Counted from the stretch's first letter, positions 1 through 9,232 are shown. The stretch is 64,000 bases of DNA from an uncultured Pirellulaceae bacterium (GCA_938083195.1 CALKCK010000025.1:145877-209876), one strand, 5' to 3'. Translations and numbers: made by a program. The notes: a model not told the origin generated them from the sequence alone.

Positions 1-2105
1 GTTGAAGTTTTTGATTGAAACTTGCCCAATGGCTCAATGATCATGTCGCGACGAACAAACGCAAGTCGTTCGTCCGCTCGATCAAGATACGGGACTGCCA
101 TTACCGCGTTGTTACTCTCAATAAACCGCTGAGCATTCTGAAACGAGTTCACAGCCTCATTGAGAGCAGTGCTGCCGGCAGACGAACTGCGGCCCATTCG
201 TCCCATTTGTTTGTCAATCAATTGCATAATCGCCAGCCATTGACGGGTTAAATCTACATGCATTTGAAGGATCGATTGCTTTCCAACTCGCTCGTAACTG
301 CTAGTCAGTTTTTTGAGCACTAGCGGATCTTGCGTCAGAACTATCGCCATCATCGCTGGACAGTTATTAATTCGAATGACGGCTCCCGAGATATCTCGTG
401 TTTTGGACAACGGCTGCAGTCCAGTATCTCCAATCAAATAGGCCAATTCGGTCGCATTTGCAGTAGAGTCTTTAATCGCCATCGGCTGGACAGGCAAATC
501 ACCAGCCAGATATTGTTCATGGTGAGTCGGACGCTCAATCAGCAACAGTCGCGAACGATTTGTTTTGATGACCGCAATCTCGAGTTCGTCATTTGCCTCG
601 GCCAGCGATCCCATCAAAGCCCCTCCGACCGCCCATGGTTCAATTTGATCAACATGGGCCAATGCCCACTGAATGGTTTGAGACCTTAAACGAGTGACAG
701 GACTAGGATCGTCCAGACGTGAACGAGAACCAAAACGCAGACCACGAGCCCCCGCCGAAATAGCTTCATAAACCAAAAACTTAACTTGCTGTGGTTCAAT
801 GGGTACCGGAGGAGTTTTTCTTGCCAAGGTTGCGATTTGCGTAAGCAGTGCCTCCGGTAGCTCAGTTTGAATATTCGCCCAGACGGGCTTGGTTTCGCCA
901 ACCAATAGACGCCGGGCAGCAATCCAATCTCCATACTGACTTGCAATGAAACTAGTGCCAATCGGACTCAATCCCAACGAAACCACATCAACAGCTTGTG
1001 ATAACCGAGACCAATCTGAGTCAACTTCGGCCATAATAGGCCGCCCGTCACGGCGATCGGATGAGCGAATTTCCCGCACCTTGCGCCGAAGGCTCGAAAG
1101 ATCAGCAGCCGCTAAATTTTCACCAACTTGCCAAACCAATACTCGATCAAATTTCAAGCCGATCGCCTGTACACCTACCGACGAAGGGGGAGGGCAGATC
1201 AACCACAGATCAAGCGATTGGGCGAGCTGGAGCTGAGCTTCGGTTGCGGTCGACTTTAGCTCGATCGTATTGAATCCAAGTGCTTTTAAAAAGTCAAACG
1301 ACTCTCCGTTGTGTTGGATAATCTTGGGAAAGAAAGGTTTCTTTTTGACTAGTAACACCGTGCCTTCTCGCGTCACGAGCGACTTATGTTTTTCGTCGGT
1401 CACTTCAAAATTCGCCGGTTGTAAATTAGCATCCTGCACCACCGTCGAATCACTCGCAGCAACTCCCGCAGCAATCGTGTCCGCTGCCACAATTCCATTA
1501 AGCTTGAGATCGTCAATCTGCACCACAGTTCTACCGGGACCCGAATAAAGATTGAGCACTAATTTATCAACATAGGCATCTCGCTGATCCACACTCGACC
1601 CGTATTTACGTCGCAAAAGCCAAACACGCTCCGTTAATTGATGCTGTAGATCAAAGGACTTTTTTTCAAACGAAAGTGTTTCCCAACGCCCTCTGCCCTC
1701 ATACCTTGGACCCACCAGCATGGTCGTCAATGGTCCTTCCCCCGACGGAGAAGGGGAGTGAGGAAGGACGACTCGCGCCATCAACTGAACTCCGGGGCGT
1801 GTCGCCTTAATACGCACCGATGGGTTGAGTTCGGAAATTACGAACGCAGGAGAAACCTTGTGCGATAAGTAGATCTTGGTTCCCGGACCGTTTGTAAAAT
1901 GAATGTTTTCACAGCCGTTTTTGGAATCAGGATCACGGAACCGTTTTTGAGTCCAACTTGCTTGAGTAATCGAACAGTCTGTCTCGTGTCGCTGCCAAGA
2001 TGTTGGTCCCGACTCAAATTCCTCATGGAATTGCCCCCAGGCAGCTCCCACAGGAATCAATCCCGCGAAAACGAATATAATCAAATTAGTAATTCGAAAA
2101 TTCAT
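1..2105 (-). CDS. Large secreted protein of unknown function, partial (C-terminus beyond the left edge)
   Basis: The minus-strand frame from an ATG at 2105 stays open for 701 codons to position 1 with no stop, so the gene continues off the window. The N-terminus (MNFRITNLIIFVFAGLIPVG, then AAWGQ) is a signal peptide with likely cleavage after AWG/Q. Residues about 24-210 look like a beta-rich carbohydrate-binding or jelly-roll-like region. From about residue 245 ('REGTVLLVKKKPFFPKIIQ', then 'FLKALGFNTIELK') the pattern resembles the start of a TIM-barrel glycoside-hydrolase-like domain: an opening strand, then 'G.N....' and a 'LWLICPPP' strand. The last 100 residues are helical. I do not recognise a named family; similar long secreted proteins are common in Pirellulaceae. 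The sugar-active role is inference only. The call of a real gene rests on the length of the open frame and the signal peptide. Confidence 0.85.
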   Translation of the reverse strand, partial: MNFRITNLIIFVFAGLIPVGAAWGQFHEEFESGPTSWQRHETDCSITQASWTQKRFRDPDSKNGCENIHFTNGPGTKIYLSHKVSPAFVISELNPSVRIKATRPGVQLMARVVLPHSPSPSGEGPLTTMLVGPRYEGRGRWETLSFEKKSFDLQHQLTERVWLLRRKYGSSVDQRDAYVDKLVLNLYSGPGRTVVQIDDLKLNGIVAADTIAAGVAASDSTVVQDANLQPANFEVTDEKHKSLVTREGTVLLVKKKPFFPKIIQHNGESFDFLKALGFNTIELKSTATEAQLQLAQSLDLWLICPPPSSVGVQAIGLKFDRVLVWQVGENLAAADLSSLRRKVREIRSSDRRDGRPIMAEVDSDWSRLSQAVDVVSLGLSPIGTSFIASQYGDWIAARRLLVGETKPVWANIQTELPEALLTQIATLARKTPPVPIEPQQVKFLVYEAISAGARGLRFGSRSRLDDPSPVTRLRSQTIQWALAHVDQIEPWAVGGALMGSLAEANDELEIAVIKTNRSRLLLIERPTHHEQYLAGDLPVQPMAIKDSTANATELAYLIGDTGLQPLSKTRDISGAVIRINNCPAMMAIVLTQDPLVLKKLTSSYERVGKQSILQMHVDLTRQWLAIMQLIDKQMGRMGRSSSAGSTALNEAVNSFQNAQRFIESNNAVMAVPYLDRADERLAFVRRDMIIEPLGKFQSKTS

Positions 2106-2444
2106 GCTCAGTGTCGCGAAAAAACAACATGCCTGGATTGGCGATTCACAAAACCAACGATCGAGAGAATCGCCTGTTGCAATTTTCCAACGCTGGTATT
2201 TTGCTGGAAAACGAGAAGTTCCGAGACTTTTAGCAAGATTTTAGCCTAATCGCTACGTCAAAGATGTTGCATTTGCACCTCACGGCTCCTCGATGCGATT
2301 GCAGCTATTTATTTTTCTTACACACGCTAGCACGGTTTTTTTCGGGTTTTGCGTATCAATACCCAAAAACCGTCTCTCTTTGGCATCGGGTTCGCAATAA
2401 GTCGCCTTCAACAGAAACAAACTCATGCACAAGGCGTTACTAAG
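2106..2444. other. Intergenic region between divergent genes, probable promoters
   Basis: About 340 bases separate the secreted protein (minus) from the small coiled-coil gene (plus). No gene-like frame is convincing here. An upstream in-frame ATG at 2349 would add 32 residues to the plus gene, but that extension reads like non-coding sequence. No strong inverted repeat was found. Confidence 0.5.
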
Positions 2445-2720
2445 ATGAATATTAAAACCGATCGCAACACAAACTCTGACCAACTTCCCATGGACCTCAA
2501 TGATTTGCTCTCGGCAGTTCAAACACTACCAGAGCAATACCGCCAAGAACTAGAACGCCCCCTCAACCGAGTGGTTGATTATACGCGTCGGCGGCGAAGA
2601 ATCCTGAACCTAATCCAAGAGGCCCTGAGCCAGCTCCGCATGGACATGAAATACCTCATGTTTGATTTGGAAGCCACACGCCGCGAACGTGATTCGTACA
2701 AAAACGCTTTGGAAGACTAA
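2445..2720 (+). CDS. Small charged coiled-coil protein, unknown function
   Basis: The product is 91 residues from ATG 2445 (MNIKTDRNTNS...). It is almost wholly helical and charged: an N-terminal 'LNDLLSAVQTLPEQYRQELE' helix, an RRRRR basic stretch ('YTRRRRRILNLIQEAL') and a C-terminal 'MFDLEATRRERDSYKNALED' helix with heptad spacing. The sequence shows no enzyme motif, no cysteines and no signal peptide. It looks like a conserved small cytoplasmic protein, possibly a regulator or structural coiled coil, but nothing in it identifies a partner. It precedes the kinase at 3117 by about 400 bases, so co-transcription is uncertain. I chose ATG 2445 over ATG 2349 because the extra 32 residues are not helical and look like translated leader. 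Confidence 0.7.
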   Translation: MNIKTDRNTNSDQLPMDLNDLLSAVQTLPEQYRQELERPLNRVVDYTRRRRRILNLIQEALSQLRMDMKYLMFDLEATRRERDSYKNALED

Positions 2721-3116
2721 GATTTTCAAACGAATCGGTCATCAAAAGCACCGAAGGATGGCCCTTAGCGACATCGTATTTCGGGCACTGAAATTTTTTC
2801 GGTAACAGCTAAGCAGTTACCAACCGCTAGTTGCCAATAATTCAGGTTGAATGAAATATAGCGGCCAAATACTTGGAAAATCGGGATTTGAGTTGAATGA
2901 AACAGAGGCAGAGGGGGAACAATGCAAAAAAACATCCTTTGTCGCAGGTCAAACCGTTAAATAGTCGGTAAAAGTTGTCCCAAGCCATTCATTCCAATAA
3001 TATTGTGCAATACTCTTAGTACATAACTCTACCAATCTCAACTTTCCCTTCAGCAACGGATCCACCACTTTACCTCTACCGTGGAGATTCCAGCTGAGCC
3101 AGAGTTCTAATTCAGC
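2721..3116. other. Intergenic region upstream of the kinase gene
   Basis: About 400 bases with no convincing reading frame. The sequence is AT-rich near 2990-3040 and probably carries the kinase promoter. No clear terminator hairpin or operator was identified. Confidence 0.4.
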
Positions 3117-4703
3117 ATGAACGATTTAACGGCCGAACAATTTGCTCAACGCATCCACGATTGTGGTTTAATGAGTACAAAAGATCTTGAGGTTACCCTC
3201 AGTGAGGCCGGCGGAAGAGGCCGTGCTAGTTTCAATGACTTCATCATGAAACTGCTCGAAAAAGAGCAAATGACCAACTGGCAGATTTCCAGAATCGCGG
3301 ACGGTCAGAGACGCGGCTACTTTTATGGGCAATGGCAAGTCCTTTACTTAATCGGAGCTGGAACGTTTGCGAGAGTCTATCGCGCGTTGCATCGTAAAAC
3401 CGGTGATATCAAAGCGATCAAAGTACTCCGCCAGAGATACAGCACAGATAACGATACCCGCGAACAGTTTATGCGGGAAGCAAAAATGGTGATGCGATTG
3501 CGACACCCTAACATCGTCCCCATTAGCGAAGTTGGTGAAGACCGTGGTCGCATCTACATGGTCATGGATTTTGTCGAAGGTCAAAATCTTCGCGAGTACG
3601 TCAAGGCGCACAAGCAAATTCCAAACCTCACCTCATTACGAATTTGCAGAGACATTGCCGGAGGTCTCGCCTATGCCGCAGCGCAAGGCATCTACCACAG
3701 AGACATGAAGCTATCTAATGTTCTTCTCTCCGCAAAAGGGCAAGCGAAACTCGTTGACTTTGGACTTGCAACGGTAAGTAGTGACCGTGAAGACGATGGC
3801 AAAGGGGGGCCCCGCAGTATCGACTACGCAGGACTCGAGCGATGCACAGCGGTTCTCCGCGACGATCCCAAAAGTGATATTTTCTTCTTGGGTTGCATGC
3901 TCTACCACATGGTCACTGGCGTGCCTCCTTTGTACGAAACGCGTGAACGAATGAAGCGTCTTTCACCAAGACGTTTTCAGGAAGTTGCTCCGGTCACTTT
4001 ACACGAACCAAATTTACCCCACCGGATCGTCATTCTCATTAATCGCATGATGGATCTCGATCCAAAAAAACGCGTACAATCAGCCGCGCTCGCGCAGGGT
4101 GAAATCGAAGCCGTTCTCGCCGCAATTGAGTCGGGGGATTTGAAACGGTATGACGAAGACCTATCTGAAAAAGAAGCTCAAGCCTACTCTTCCTTGATGA
4201 CCAAGAACGAAGAGGGACGCGGTAAAACAGTTTTACTCATCGAATCAAATATCAAAGTACAAGACAACCTAAGGGACCGCCTGAAAGACTTAGGTTACAG
4301 GGTTCTAATCACAGGCAACCCCGAGCGTGGACTGGAACGCTTTAATGACCTCGATCCCCTAGAAGATTCTCCCGTCGACTGCGTAATCTTCAGCAGTGCA
4401 GGACTCGGCAAAGAAGCAATCAGCTGGTTTGAGAAGTTTCTTAGTGGAAGTTACACCGCTGAGGTTCCCGCAATCCTAGTTGTCACTGGAAACCTCGGAA
4501 AGCTTGTACGACAAGAGTGGTTTAATGACAAGCGGGCGATGCTCAATCTTCCCGTTAAATTTAAACACATCCAAAGAACGCTCAGAGAATTACTGAACAT
4601 TGACATGGAAGCCCTATCCGCAAAAATCTCTGAAACTTACGGCGCAGAACCGGGCACTCCAGTTAATGACGACGTCCAGGATACCGACGTCGAATTAGGT
4701 TAG
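3117..4703 (+). CDS. Serine/threonine protein kinase with a C-terminal degenerate receiver domain
   Basis: A 528-residue cytoplasmic protein. An N-terminal helical segment (1-70) precedes a Hanks-type kinase domain of about 72-335: glycine loop GAGTFARVY (80-88), ATP lysine K102 (AIKVL), catalytic loop HRDMKLSN (194-201, D196 and N201), and DFG at 214-216. The activation segment lacks a normal APE motif and reads 'SIDYAGLER'. After a linker, residues about 369-505 (KTVLLIESNIKVQDNLRDRL...) follow a response-regulator receiver fold. However, the acidic pair is E376-S377 and the phospho-acceptor strand ends 'DCVIFSSAG', with Ser where Asp is expected. Phosphotransfer from a histidine kinase is therefore unlikely, and the domain may serve as an interaction module. 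No transmembrane helix is visible. Substrates are unknown. The kinase assignment is secure; the receiver reading is inference from pattern. Confidence 0.9.
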   Translation: MNDLTAEQFAQRIHDCGLMSTKDLEVTLSEAGGRGRASFNDFIMKLLEKEQMTNWQISRIADGQRRGYFYGQWQVLYLIGAGTFARVYRALHRKTGDIKAIKVLRQRYSTDNDTREQFMREAKMVMRLRHPNIVPISEVGEDRGRIYMVMDFVEGQNLREYVKAHKQIPNLTSLRICRDIAGGLAYAAAQGIYHRDMKLSNVLLSAKGQAKLVDFGLATVSSDREDDGKGGPRSIDYAGLERCTAVLRDDPKSDIFFLGCMLYHMVTGVPPLYETRERMKRLSPRRFQEVAPVTLHEPNLPHRIVILINRMMDLDPKKRVQSAALAQGEIEAVLAAIESGDLKRYDEDLSEKEAQAYSSLMTKNEEGRGKTVLLIESNIKVQDNLRDRLKDLGYRVLITGNPERGLERFNDLDPLEDSPVDCVIFSSAGLGKEAISWFEKFLSGSYTAEVPAILVVTGNLGKLVRQEWFNDKRAMLNLPVKFKHIQRTLRELLNIDMEALSAKISETYGAEPGTPVNDDVQDTDVELG

Positions 4704-4720
4704 GCATTCACGAATTGACG

Positions 4721-4747
4721 TTCGCTGGTCGATTTTTTTTCAGCGAA
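4721..4747. repeat. Inverted repeat TTCGCTG/CAGCGAA after the kinase gene
   Basis: Seven-base arms at 4721-4727 and 4741-4747 flank a T-rich loop (gtcgatttttttt). It lies 17 bases after the stop of the kinase gene. The T run sits inside the loop rather than after the stem, so it is not a standard intrinsic terminator, though it may still help end transcription. Confidence 0.4.
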
Positions 4748-4952
4748 TCTAATCACTCCCACCAATGCCCGTGGCCTCACAATTACGCCCATAAGAGTTG
4801 ATTCAACTTCAAACCACAGCTATAACCGAATCAGGATTCAAAGTTCTCAAGAACTAAAATCCGACCTCATTGGTCAACACTCCTTCGCTTCGGCTTACTG
4901 CTTTTCAAAAAATCACCAAGCTGGCTTGGTCGGATAACAAAAGGATACATTC

Positions 4953-5537
4953 TTGGTGCCCACGGAACACAGTACCCCCGAATATTGGGTGGAACAATAC
5001 GGCGACTTTTTGTTCCGCTATGCCCTGAAAAGGTTACGCGACGAAAATGCCGCAGAAGAGGTTGTGCAGGAGACATTTCTCAACGGAATAAAATATTATT
5101 CACAGTACTCCGGCAAAGGGTCCCAGCAAGCCTGGCTGACTGGAATCTTGAAGCGAAAAATCATCGATTTCATTCGCAAACGAAACAAACACCAGCACGA
5201 TCAGTCAGAAGAACACGATCCATCGAATCAACTCTTTGACCAACACGGCAACTACCACAAAAACGCAACCAGTTGGTCAAGCGGCCTCGATCGCAACCTT
5301 CAATCGAGTGAACTCTGGACCATCGTTAAAGGATGTTTGACTCACTTGCCACAGAGCCAGGCAGACGTATTTACCTTGAGTGTAATGGAAGAACTAGATT
5401 CAGATGAAATTTGTAAGGAACTCGCGATCACTCCGTCAAACTATTGGGTGAGAATGCACCGTGCCCGCTTGGGGCTTGCCAACTGCGTGGGACGTCAATG
5501 GAATAGTAAAGAGGAGGCTGCAACCCATGCTGAATGA
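4953..5537 (+). CDS. ECF-type RNA polymerase sigma factor
   Basis: A 194-residue protein with the two sigma-70 domains of an extracytoplasmic-function factor. Region 2 runs about 12-77 ('FLFRYALKRLRDENAAEEVV' is helix 2.1-2.2; 'AWLTGILKRKIIDFIRKRNK' is the -10 binding helix). Region 4 covers about 128-185 ('LPQSQADVFTLSVMEELDSDEI...' leading to the 'SNYWVRMHRARLGLANCV' recognition helix). The chosen start is TTG 4953, with AGGA at 4942-4945 seven bases upstream; GTG 4956 is an alternative. Its 3' end overlaps the kinase gene at 5527 by 11 bases, so the two are translationally coupled. In planctomycetes ECF factors are often paired with Ser/Thr kinases rather than classic anti-sigma factors. 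The target promoter is unknown. Confidence 0.92.
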   Translation: MVPTEHSTPEYWVEQYGDFLFRYALKRLRDENAAEEVVQETFLNGIKYYSQYSGKGSQQAWLTGILKRKIIDFIRKRNKHQHDQSEEHDPSNQLFDQHGNYHKNATSWSSGLDRNLQSSELWTIVKGCLTHLPQSQADVFTLSVMEELDSDEICKELAITPSNYWVRMHRARLGLANCVGRQWNSKEEAATHAE

Positions 5538-7614
5538 TAAAAAGGCGACCGAACTTTTCTCCAAGTCAATCGATGGTGAACTCACCGAGACAGAATCCAA
5601 TCAACTGGAGGTCCATCTTTCCAACAGCGAAGCTGCCAAAGCTTTTGCTGTACTTGCAAAAACTATCGACAAATCCATTGTTGAAAATAGCGGTATTTCC
5701 GAATCAGGCGACGGAGACTCCGCGTTAAGTCAAGACGCAAAAAACAGGATGTCTGATTCAATCTTGCGAGCCATGGAAAAAAACTCAAATCTCGCTGCTA
5801 CATTACTCGACAGCAGCGAATCTCCCGCAGACCAGCAATTCACATTGCAAAACCAGCAAGAAATTCAACCTGGCGATTCTCGCGAAGCATCTTCGCCTTA
5901 CACTATCGTTCGCAAACTCGGCGAAGGTGGACTAGGCAATGTTTGGCTAGCAAGGGACGAAAAACTGAATCGCAACGTGGCAATCAAAGAAATGAACAGT
6001 CATGCGTTGCAGTCCCCCAAGGCTTGGCAGCGCTTCGAACGAGAAGCTGAAATCACAGGTCAACTCGAGCATCCCAATGTGGTTTCCCTCTATCAATACG
6101 GAACCGACCGCAAAACGGGTGAACCTTTTTATTCCATGCGATTTGTCGGAAAGCGGACGCTTGCCGATGCGATTACCGAATACCATGACCGGTGTCTTGC
6201 AGGCAAGTGCGACCCGTTGATTCTCCATCGACTATTAACCGCCTTTCTTGGAGTCTGCCAGGCGATTGCCTACGCTCATTCTAGAGGTGTAATTCACCGT
6301 GATCTGAAACCCGAAAATATCGGACTCGATAATTTCGGGCAGGTGATGGTCCTCGACTGGGGGCTCGCAAAAGTGGTCGACGACAGCGATCTCAGCAGCC
6401 AATTATCAGGGGATGTTGAACTTTCTGGCGAAGCCCTTGCCGAAACCCTGGCTGGCGAAGTCATCGGCACACCACTCTTCATGTCGCCGGAACAGGCAGC
6501 TGGAAAGAGCGTTTCACAGCAAGCCGACATCTACGGACTTGGAGCCATTCTGTTTGCCATCTTGACTGGCGATGCGCCCCACGAACCCAAGAAATCTAAA
6601 TCTGCTGAGCCTCTCAAAATCAAAGAAGTTCTGAAGTCTATTCAGCAGAGCGAATCCCCACGGCCGCGAGATTTCCGCGCAGATATTCCAATCGAACTCG
6701 AAGCAATTTGCATGAAAGCGATGGCGTTTAAAAAATACGCCAGACACGATACTGCTTCTGAATTAGCGAATGACGTGGAACGCTGGATGGTCAACCAAGG
6801 ACAACGGCAATCCGAATATGAAACCATGCGAATGGAGGGCCGTGAATTACGAACCAACACACAAGCGTCGGTGAGAGACCTAGAAACTAACGTTCGCTTC
6901 ATGGCAAATCTGCCCCCCATCCAAGAACTCATCCGAGCCGATTCAGTGGAAGAGACTACCGCTTGGCGTGACCGACTAATCACAATTTTTTCTGGGTTAT
7001 TAAGAGCCAAGTCAGATTACCGCAGTATCGTCTACAGTCGTCTGGAGGGGGACGAATTTACCGAACTCGTTCGCGTGGAAAGACACAGCACCGTCCACTC
7101 TAATATTCGCTCCATCCCGAAAAGCCGATTGCGTTCAGGCACCTCCAGCGAGTTTATTCAACGGGTTGGCCAAAATGACCCCGACGAAGTTTACACGTCC
7201 CTCGCCTGTGGCGCTTTACATGATGCAGCAAGTTGCGAGAAAAAAGATGTGACCCTCTTTGCGGGAGTCCCCATTTTCGATTCTCAAGAAGAAAATCTTT
7301 ACGGAGTTGTAATTATCGAATGCGATCTTGATCACATTCTCAAACAACAACTTAATCGACGGTTTGTCGCCACCGATATTATTGTCGCCTGCGACACCTA
7401 TCAAACGATCCTGCATTCCAATGGGCAGGATGGAATCGTCGATGAAAGTGTAGGGAAGACGCTCCAGCCAACGCGTCCAGAATTGACCGAGGCAATCACG
7501 CATCTACAAGAAAAAATGGAGTACATCGACACAACTAATCAACAGGTTTACGGTGCTCGCCTTTGGTTAAACGCAAATCCCCATGGAATCATGTTTTTGT
7601 TGAGCCACAAGTAA
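5527..7614 (+). CDS. Ser/Thr kinase with anti-sigma-like N-terminus and Cache-like C-terminal sensor domain
   Basis: A 695-residue protein. The start is ATG 5527, preceded by GGAGG in 'gaggaggctgcaaccc'; an upstream in-frame start at 5461 lies inside the sigma gene and is rejected. Residues 1-55 ('SKSIDGELTETESNQLEVHL') resemble the helical N-terminus of anti-sigma factors. The kinase domain spans about 124-430: GEGGLGNVW (132-140), K154, HRDLKPEN (257-264), DWG at 277-279 in place of DFG, and SPEQA. Residues about 445-695 ('NVRFMANLPPIQELIRAD', then the 'IYSRLEG.EF.ELVRVER' style pattern) look like a double-Cache ligand-sensing domain. Such domains are normally extracytoplasmic, yet I see no transmembrane helix anywhere, so this one should be cytosolic. 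The likely role is control of the overlapping ECF factor by phosphorylation or sequestration in response to a ligand. That role is inference. Confidence 0.88.
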   Translation: MLNDKKATELFSKSIDGELTETESNQLEVHLSNSEAAKAFAVLAKTIDKSIVENSGISESGDGDSALSQDAKNRMSDSILRAMEKNSNLAATLLDSSESPADQQFTLQNQQEIQPGDSREASSPYTIVRKLGEGGLGNVWLARDEKLNRNVAIKEMNSHALQSPKAWQRFEREAEITGQLEHPNVVSLYQYGTDRKTGEPFYSMRFVGKRTLADAITEYHDRCLAGKCDPLILHRLLTAFLGVCQAIAYAHSRGVIHRDLKPENIGLDNFGQVMVLDWGLAKVVDDSDLSSQLSGDVELSGEALAETLAGEVIGTPLFMSPEQAAGKSVSQQADIYGLGAILFAILTGDAPHEPKKSKSAEPLKIKEVLKSIQQSESPRPRDFRADIPIELEAICMKAMAFKKYARHDTASELANDVERWMVNQGQRQSEYETMRMEGRELRTNTQASVRDLETNVRFMANLPPIQELIRADSVEETTAWRDRLITIFSGLLRAKSDYRSIVYSRLEGDEFTELVRVERHSTVHSNIRSIPKSRLRSGTSSEFIQRVGQNDPDEVYTSLACGALHDAASCEKKDVTLFAGVPIFDSQEENLYGVVIIECDLDHILKQQLNRRFVATDIIVACDTYQTILHSNGQDGIVDESVGKTLQPTRPELTEAITHLQEKMEYIDTTNQQVYGARLWLNANPHGIMFLLSHK

Positions 7615-7853
7615 TCCTCCTCAATTACGAGATTACATCGCTTTTTGGTGCTTGATCCCACCAAACAAATCCTTCCCAAATTGATGTTTCCTCTAGATTG
7701 CAGCTTGGAACCACGTTTTCCTCATTGCACGAAGATTAAGATGAGTTCCAAAACGCGTGCTCACCGTTTTACAAAAAAGAATGTGAAGTACGTATAACGC
7801 ACACTCATGACCATTTGCTAAGATATCCAGTCTACTGATGATCGCCCAATAAT

Positions 7854-7868
7854 TTCAAACCGTTTGAA
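7854..7868. promoter_or_regulatory. 15-base palindrome TTCAAACcGTTTGAA, candidate operator
   Basis: Perfect 7-1-7 dyad located 40 bases upstream of the start codon of the PQQ-propeller gene at 7908. Position and symmetry suit a dimeric repressor or activator site. No matching regulator is identified in the window. Confidence 0.4.
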
Positions 7869-7907
7869 TTTTCAAATTCACATGAACCTTTTTTGTGGAA
7901 CAAACCG

Positions 7908-9188
7908 ATGACGACTCGCATTTTTCTATCGTATCCGGCTGCAGCTATTCTGTGTTTACTTGTTTCGGCTCAAGCACTTGGGCAAGAGGCAAACTGGCCA
8001 ACGTTTCGGGGAGCCCAACGAACCGGCGTTTCTCCTGAGACTGGACTTCTCGCAGATTGGCCAGCGGAAGGACCCAAATTGGTTTGGGAAGCCGAAGGCT
8101 GTGGTCGAGGGTACGCGAGCATTGCCGTAGATGATAATCGCCTCTACACACTAGGAGACGGATTATCATCCGAATCAAACAAAGATGAATACATGTCCTG
8201 TTTTGAACGAGAATCTGGAAAGAGAATCTGGAGAACCAAGACCGGGCCAGCTTGGAATCAAGGGCCAGACAATTGGCAGAGCTCGCGCAGCACGCCAACG
8301 GTCGACGGTGATCGTGTTTATGTCATTACGCCATTTGGAAAGTTAATTTGCCTCAACACCGATGGCAAAGAACTTTGGAAGATTGATTTAAAGAAAGAAT
8401 TCCAAGGTAAAAAAGCGGATAGCTGGGGTTACAGCGAATCAGTGTTGATCGATGGCGATCACTTAATTTGCACACCAGGCGGCACCAAAAACACCATGGT
8501 CGCTCTAGATAAAAAAACCGGCAAACTGAAATGGTCTACTGTTCGCGACGGCGATCGAGGCGCTGGGCATGCTTCAGTCGTGATCGCAAACGTTGGTTCC
8601 ACTAAGGTCTACGTTCAAACCACCGGTAGCGGTGCCCTCGGAGTTCGTGCATCGGATGGTGAATTGCTTTGGTCCTACGAAATCGACAGAACAACCGCCG
8701 TCATTCCAACCCCAATTGTGCGAGACGACCTCGTATTCTTTTCAGCTGGATATAAAAGAGGCGGCGCTCTTCTAAAGCAAGTTGCCTCGAGTGGAAAAAT
8801 CAATGTCGAAGAAATCTACGGACTTAAACCGAGCCTTGCCAATAAACACGGCGGCATCATCCTTATGGGCGACTACCTTTATGGCGACTCCGATGATAAA
8901 GGACTCCCTTTCTGTGCCGATCTGATGACGGGAGAGATTAAATGGAAATCAAGAGGCTCAGGAAAAAAATCGGCAAGCGTTATCGGAGCCGATGGCCACG
9001 TTTATGTCCGCTACAGCAATGGAGTCATGACCCTCGTCAAAGCAGACGCTAGCTCGTTCCAAGAAGTAGCAAATTTCAAGGTACCCGGAAGTGGAGATCG
9101 CCCAAGTTGGGCACACCCTGTCATCGTTGGCGGTCGACTCTATCTACGGGAAGACGACAGAATTCTCTGTTATTCAATCGAACGTTAA
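7908..9188 (+). CDS. Secreted PQQ-like beta-propeller protein
   Basis: A 426-residue exported protein. ATG 7908 follows a GGA at 7897-7899; a TTG at 7893 would add five residues without support. The signal peptide (MTTRIFLSYPAAAILCLLVS) ends near ALGQ/EA. The mature protein opens with 'NWPTFRGAQRTGVSPETGLL', the typical 'WPxFRGxxxxG' start of planctomycete outer-membrane-assembly BamB-like or PQQ-like propellers. It then repeats blades such as 'GKLICLNTDGKELWKIDL' and 'VALDKKTGKLKWS'. The family usually binds no PQQ and is thought to act in protein-protein contacts or polymer binding. A paralog with the same architecture lies at 10633. A strong hairpin terminator follows the stop codon, suggesting a single-gene transcript. 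Function beyond the fold is unknown. Confidence 0.88.
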   Translation: MTTRIFLSYPAAAILCLLVSAQALGQEANWPTFRGAQRTGVSPETGLLADWPAEGPKLVWEAEGCGRGYASIAVDDNRLYTLGDGLSSESNKDEYMSCFERESGKRIWRTKTGPAWNQGPDNWQSSRSTPTVDGDRVYVITPFGKLICLNTDGKELWKIDLKKEFQGKKADSWGYSESVLIDGDHLICTPGGTKNTMVALDKKTGKLKWSTVRDGDRGAGHASVVIANVGSTKVYVQTTGSGALGVRASDGELLWSYEIDRTTAVIPTPIVRDDLVFFSAGYKRGGALLKQVASSGKINVEEIYGLKPSLANKHGGIILMGDYLYGDSDDKGLPFCADLMTGEIKWKSRGSGKKSASVIGADGHVYVRYSNGVMTLVKADASSFQEVANFKVPGSGDRPSWAHPVIVGGRLYLREDDRILCYSIER

Positions 9189-9232
9189 TGAGCGGTCTGG
9201 ACAGTAAGTCCAGCAATCACAAAAACTATTTG

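Noticed and set aside
946..1548. Plus-strand open frames across the left-edge gene
   Set aside because: They are antisense shadows of the 701-codon minus-strand frame with a signal peptide.
2349..2444. N-terminal extension of the small coiled-coil gene from ATG 2349
   Set aside because: The added residues lack the helical character of the rest and look like translated leader; ATG 2445 is a better start.
4721..4747. Intrinsic terminator after the first kinase
   Set aside because: The inverted repeat is real but its T run is in the loop, so I list it as a repeat rather than as a terminator.
5461..5526. Upstream start of the Cache kinase at 5461
   Set aside because: It lies within the sigma-factor gene, while ATG 5527 has a clear GGAGG just upstream.
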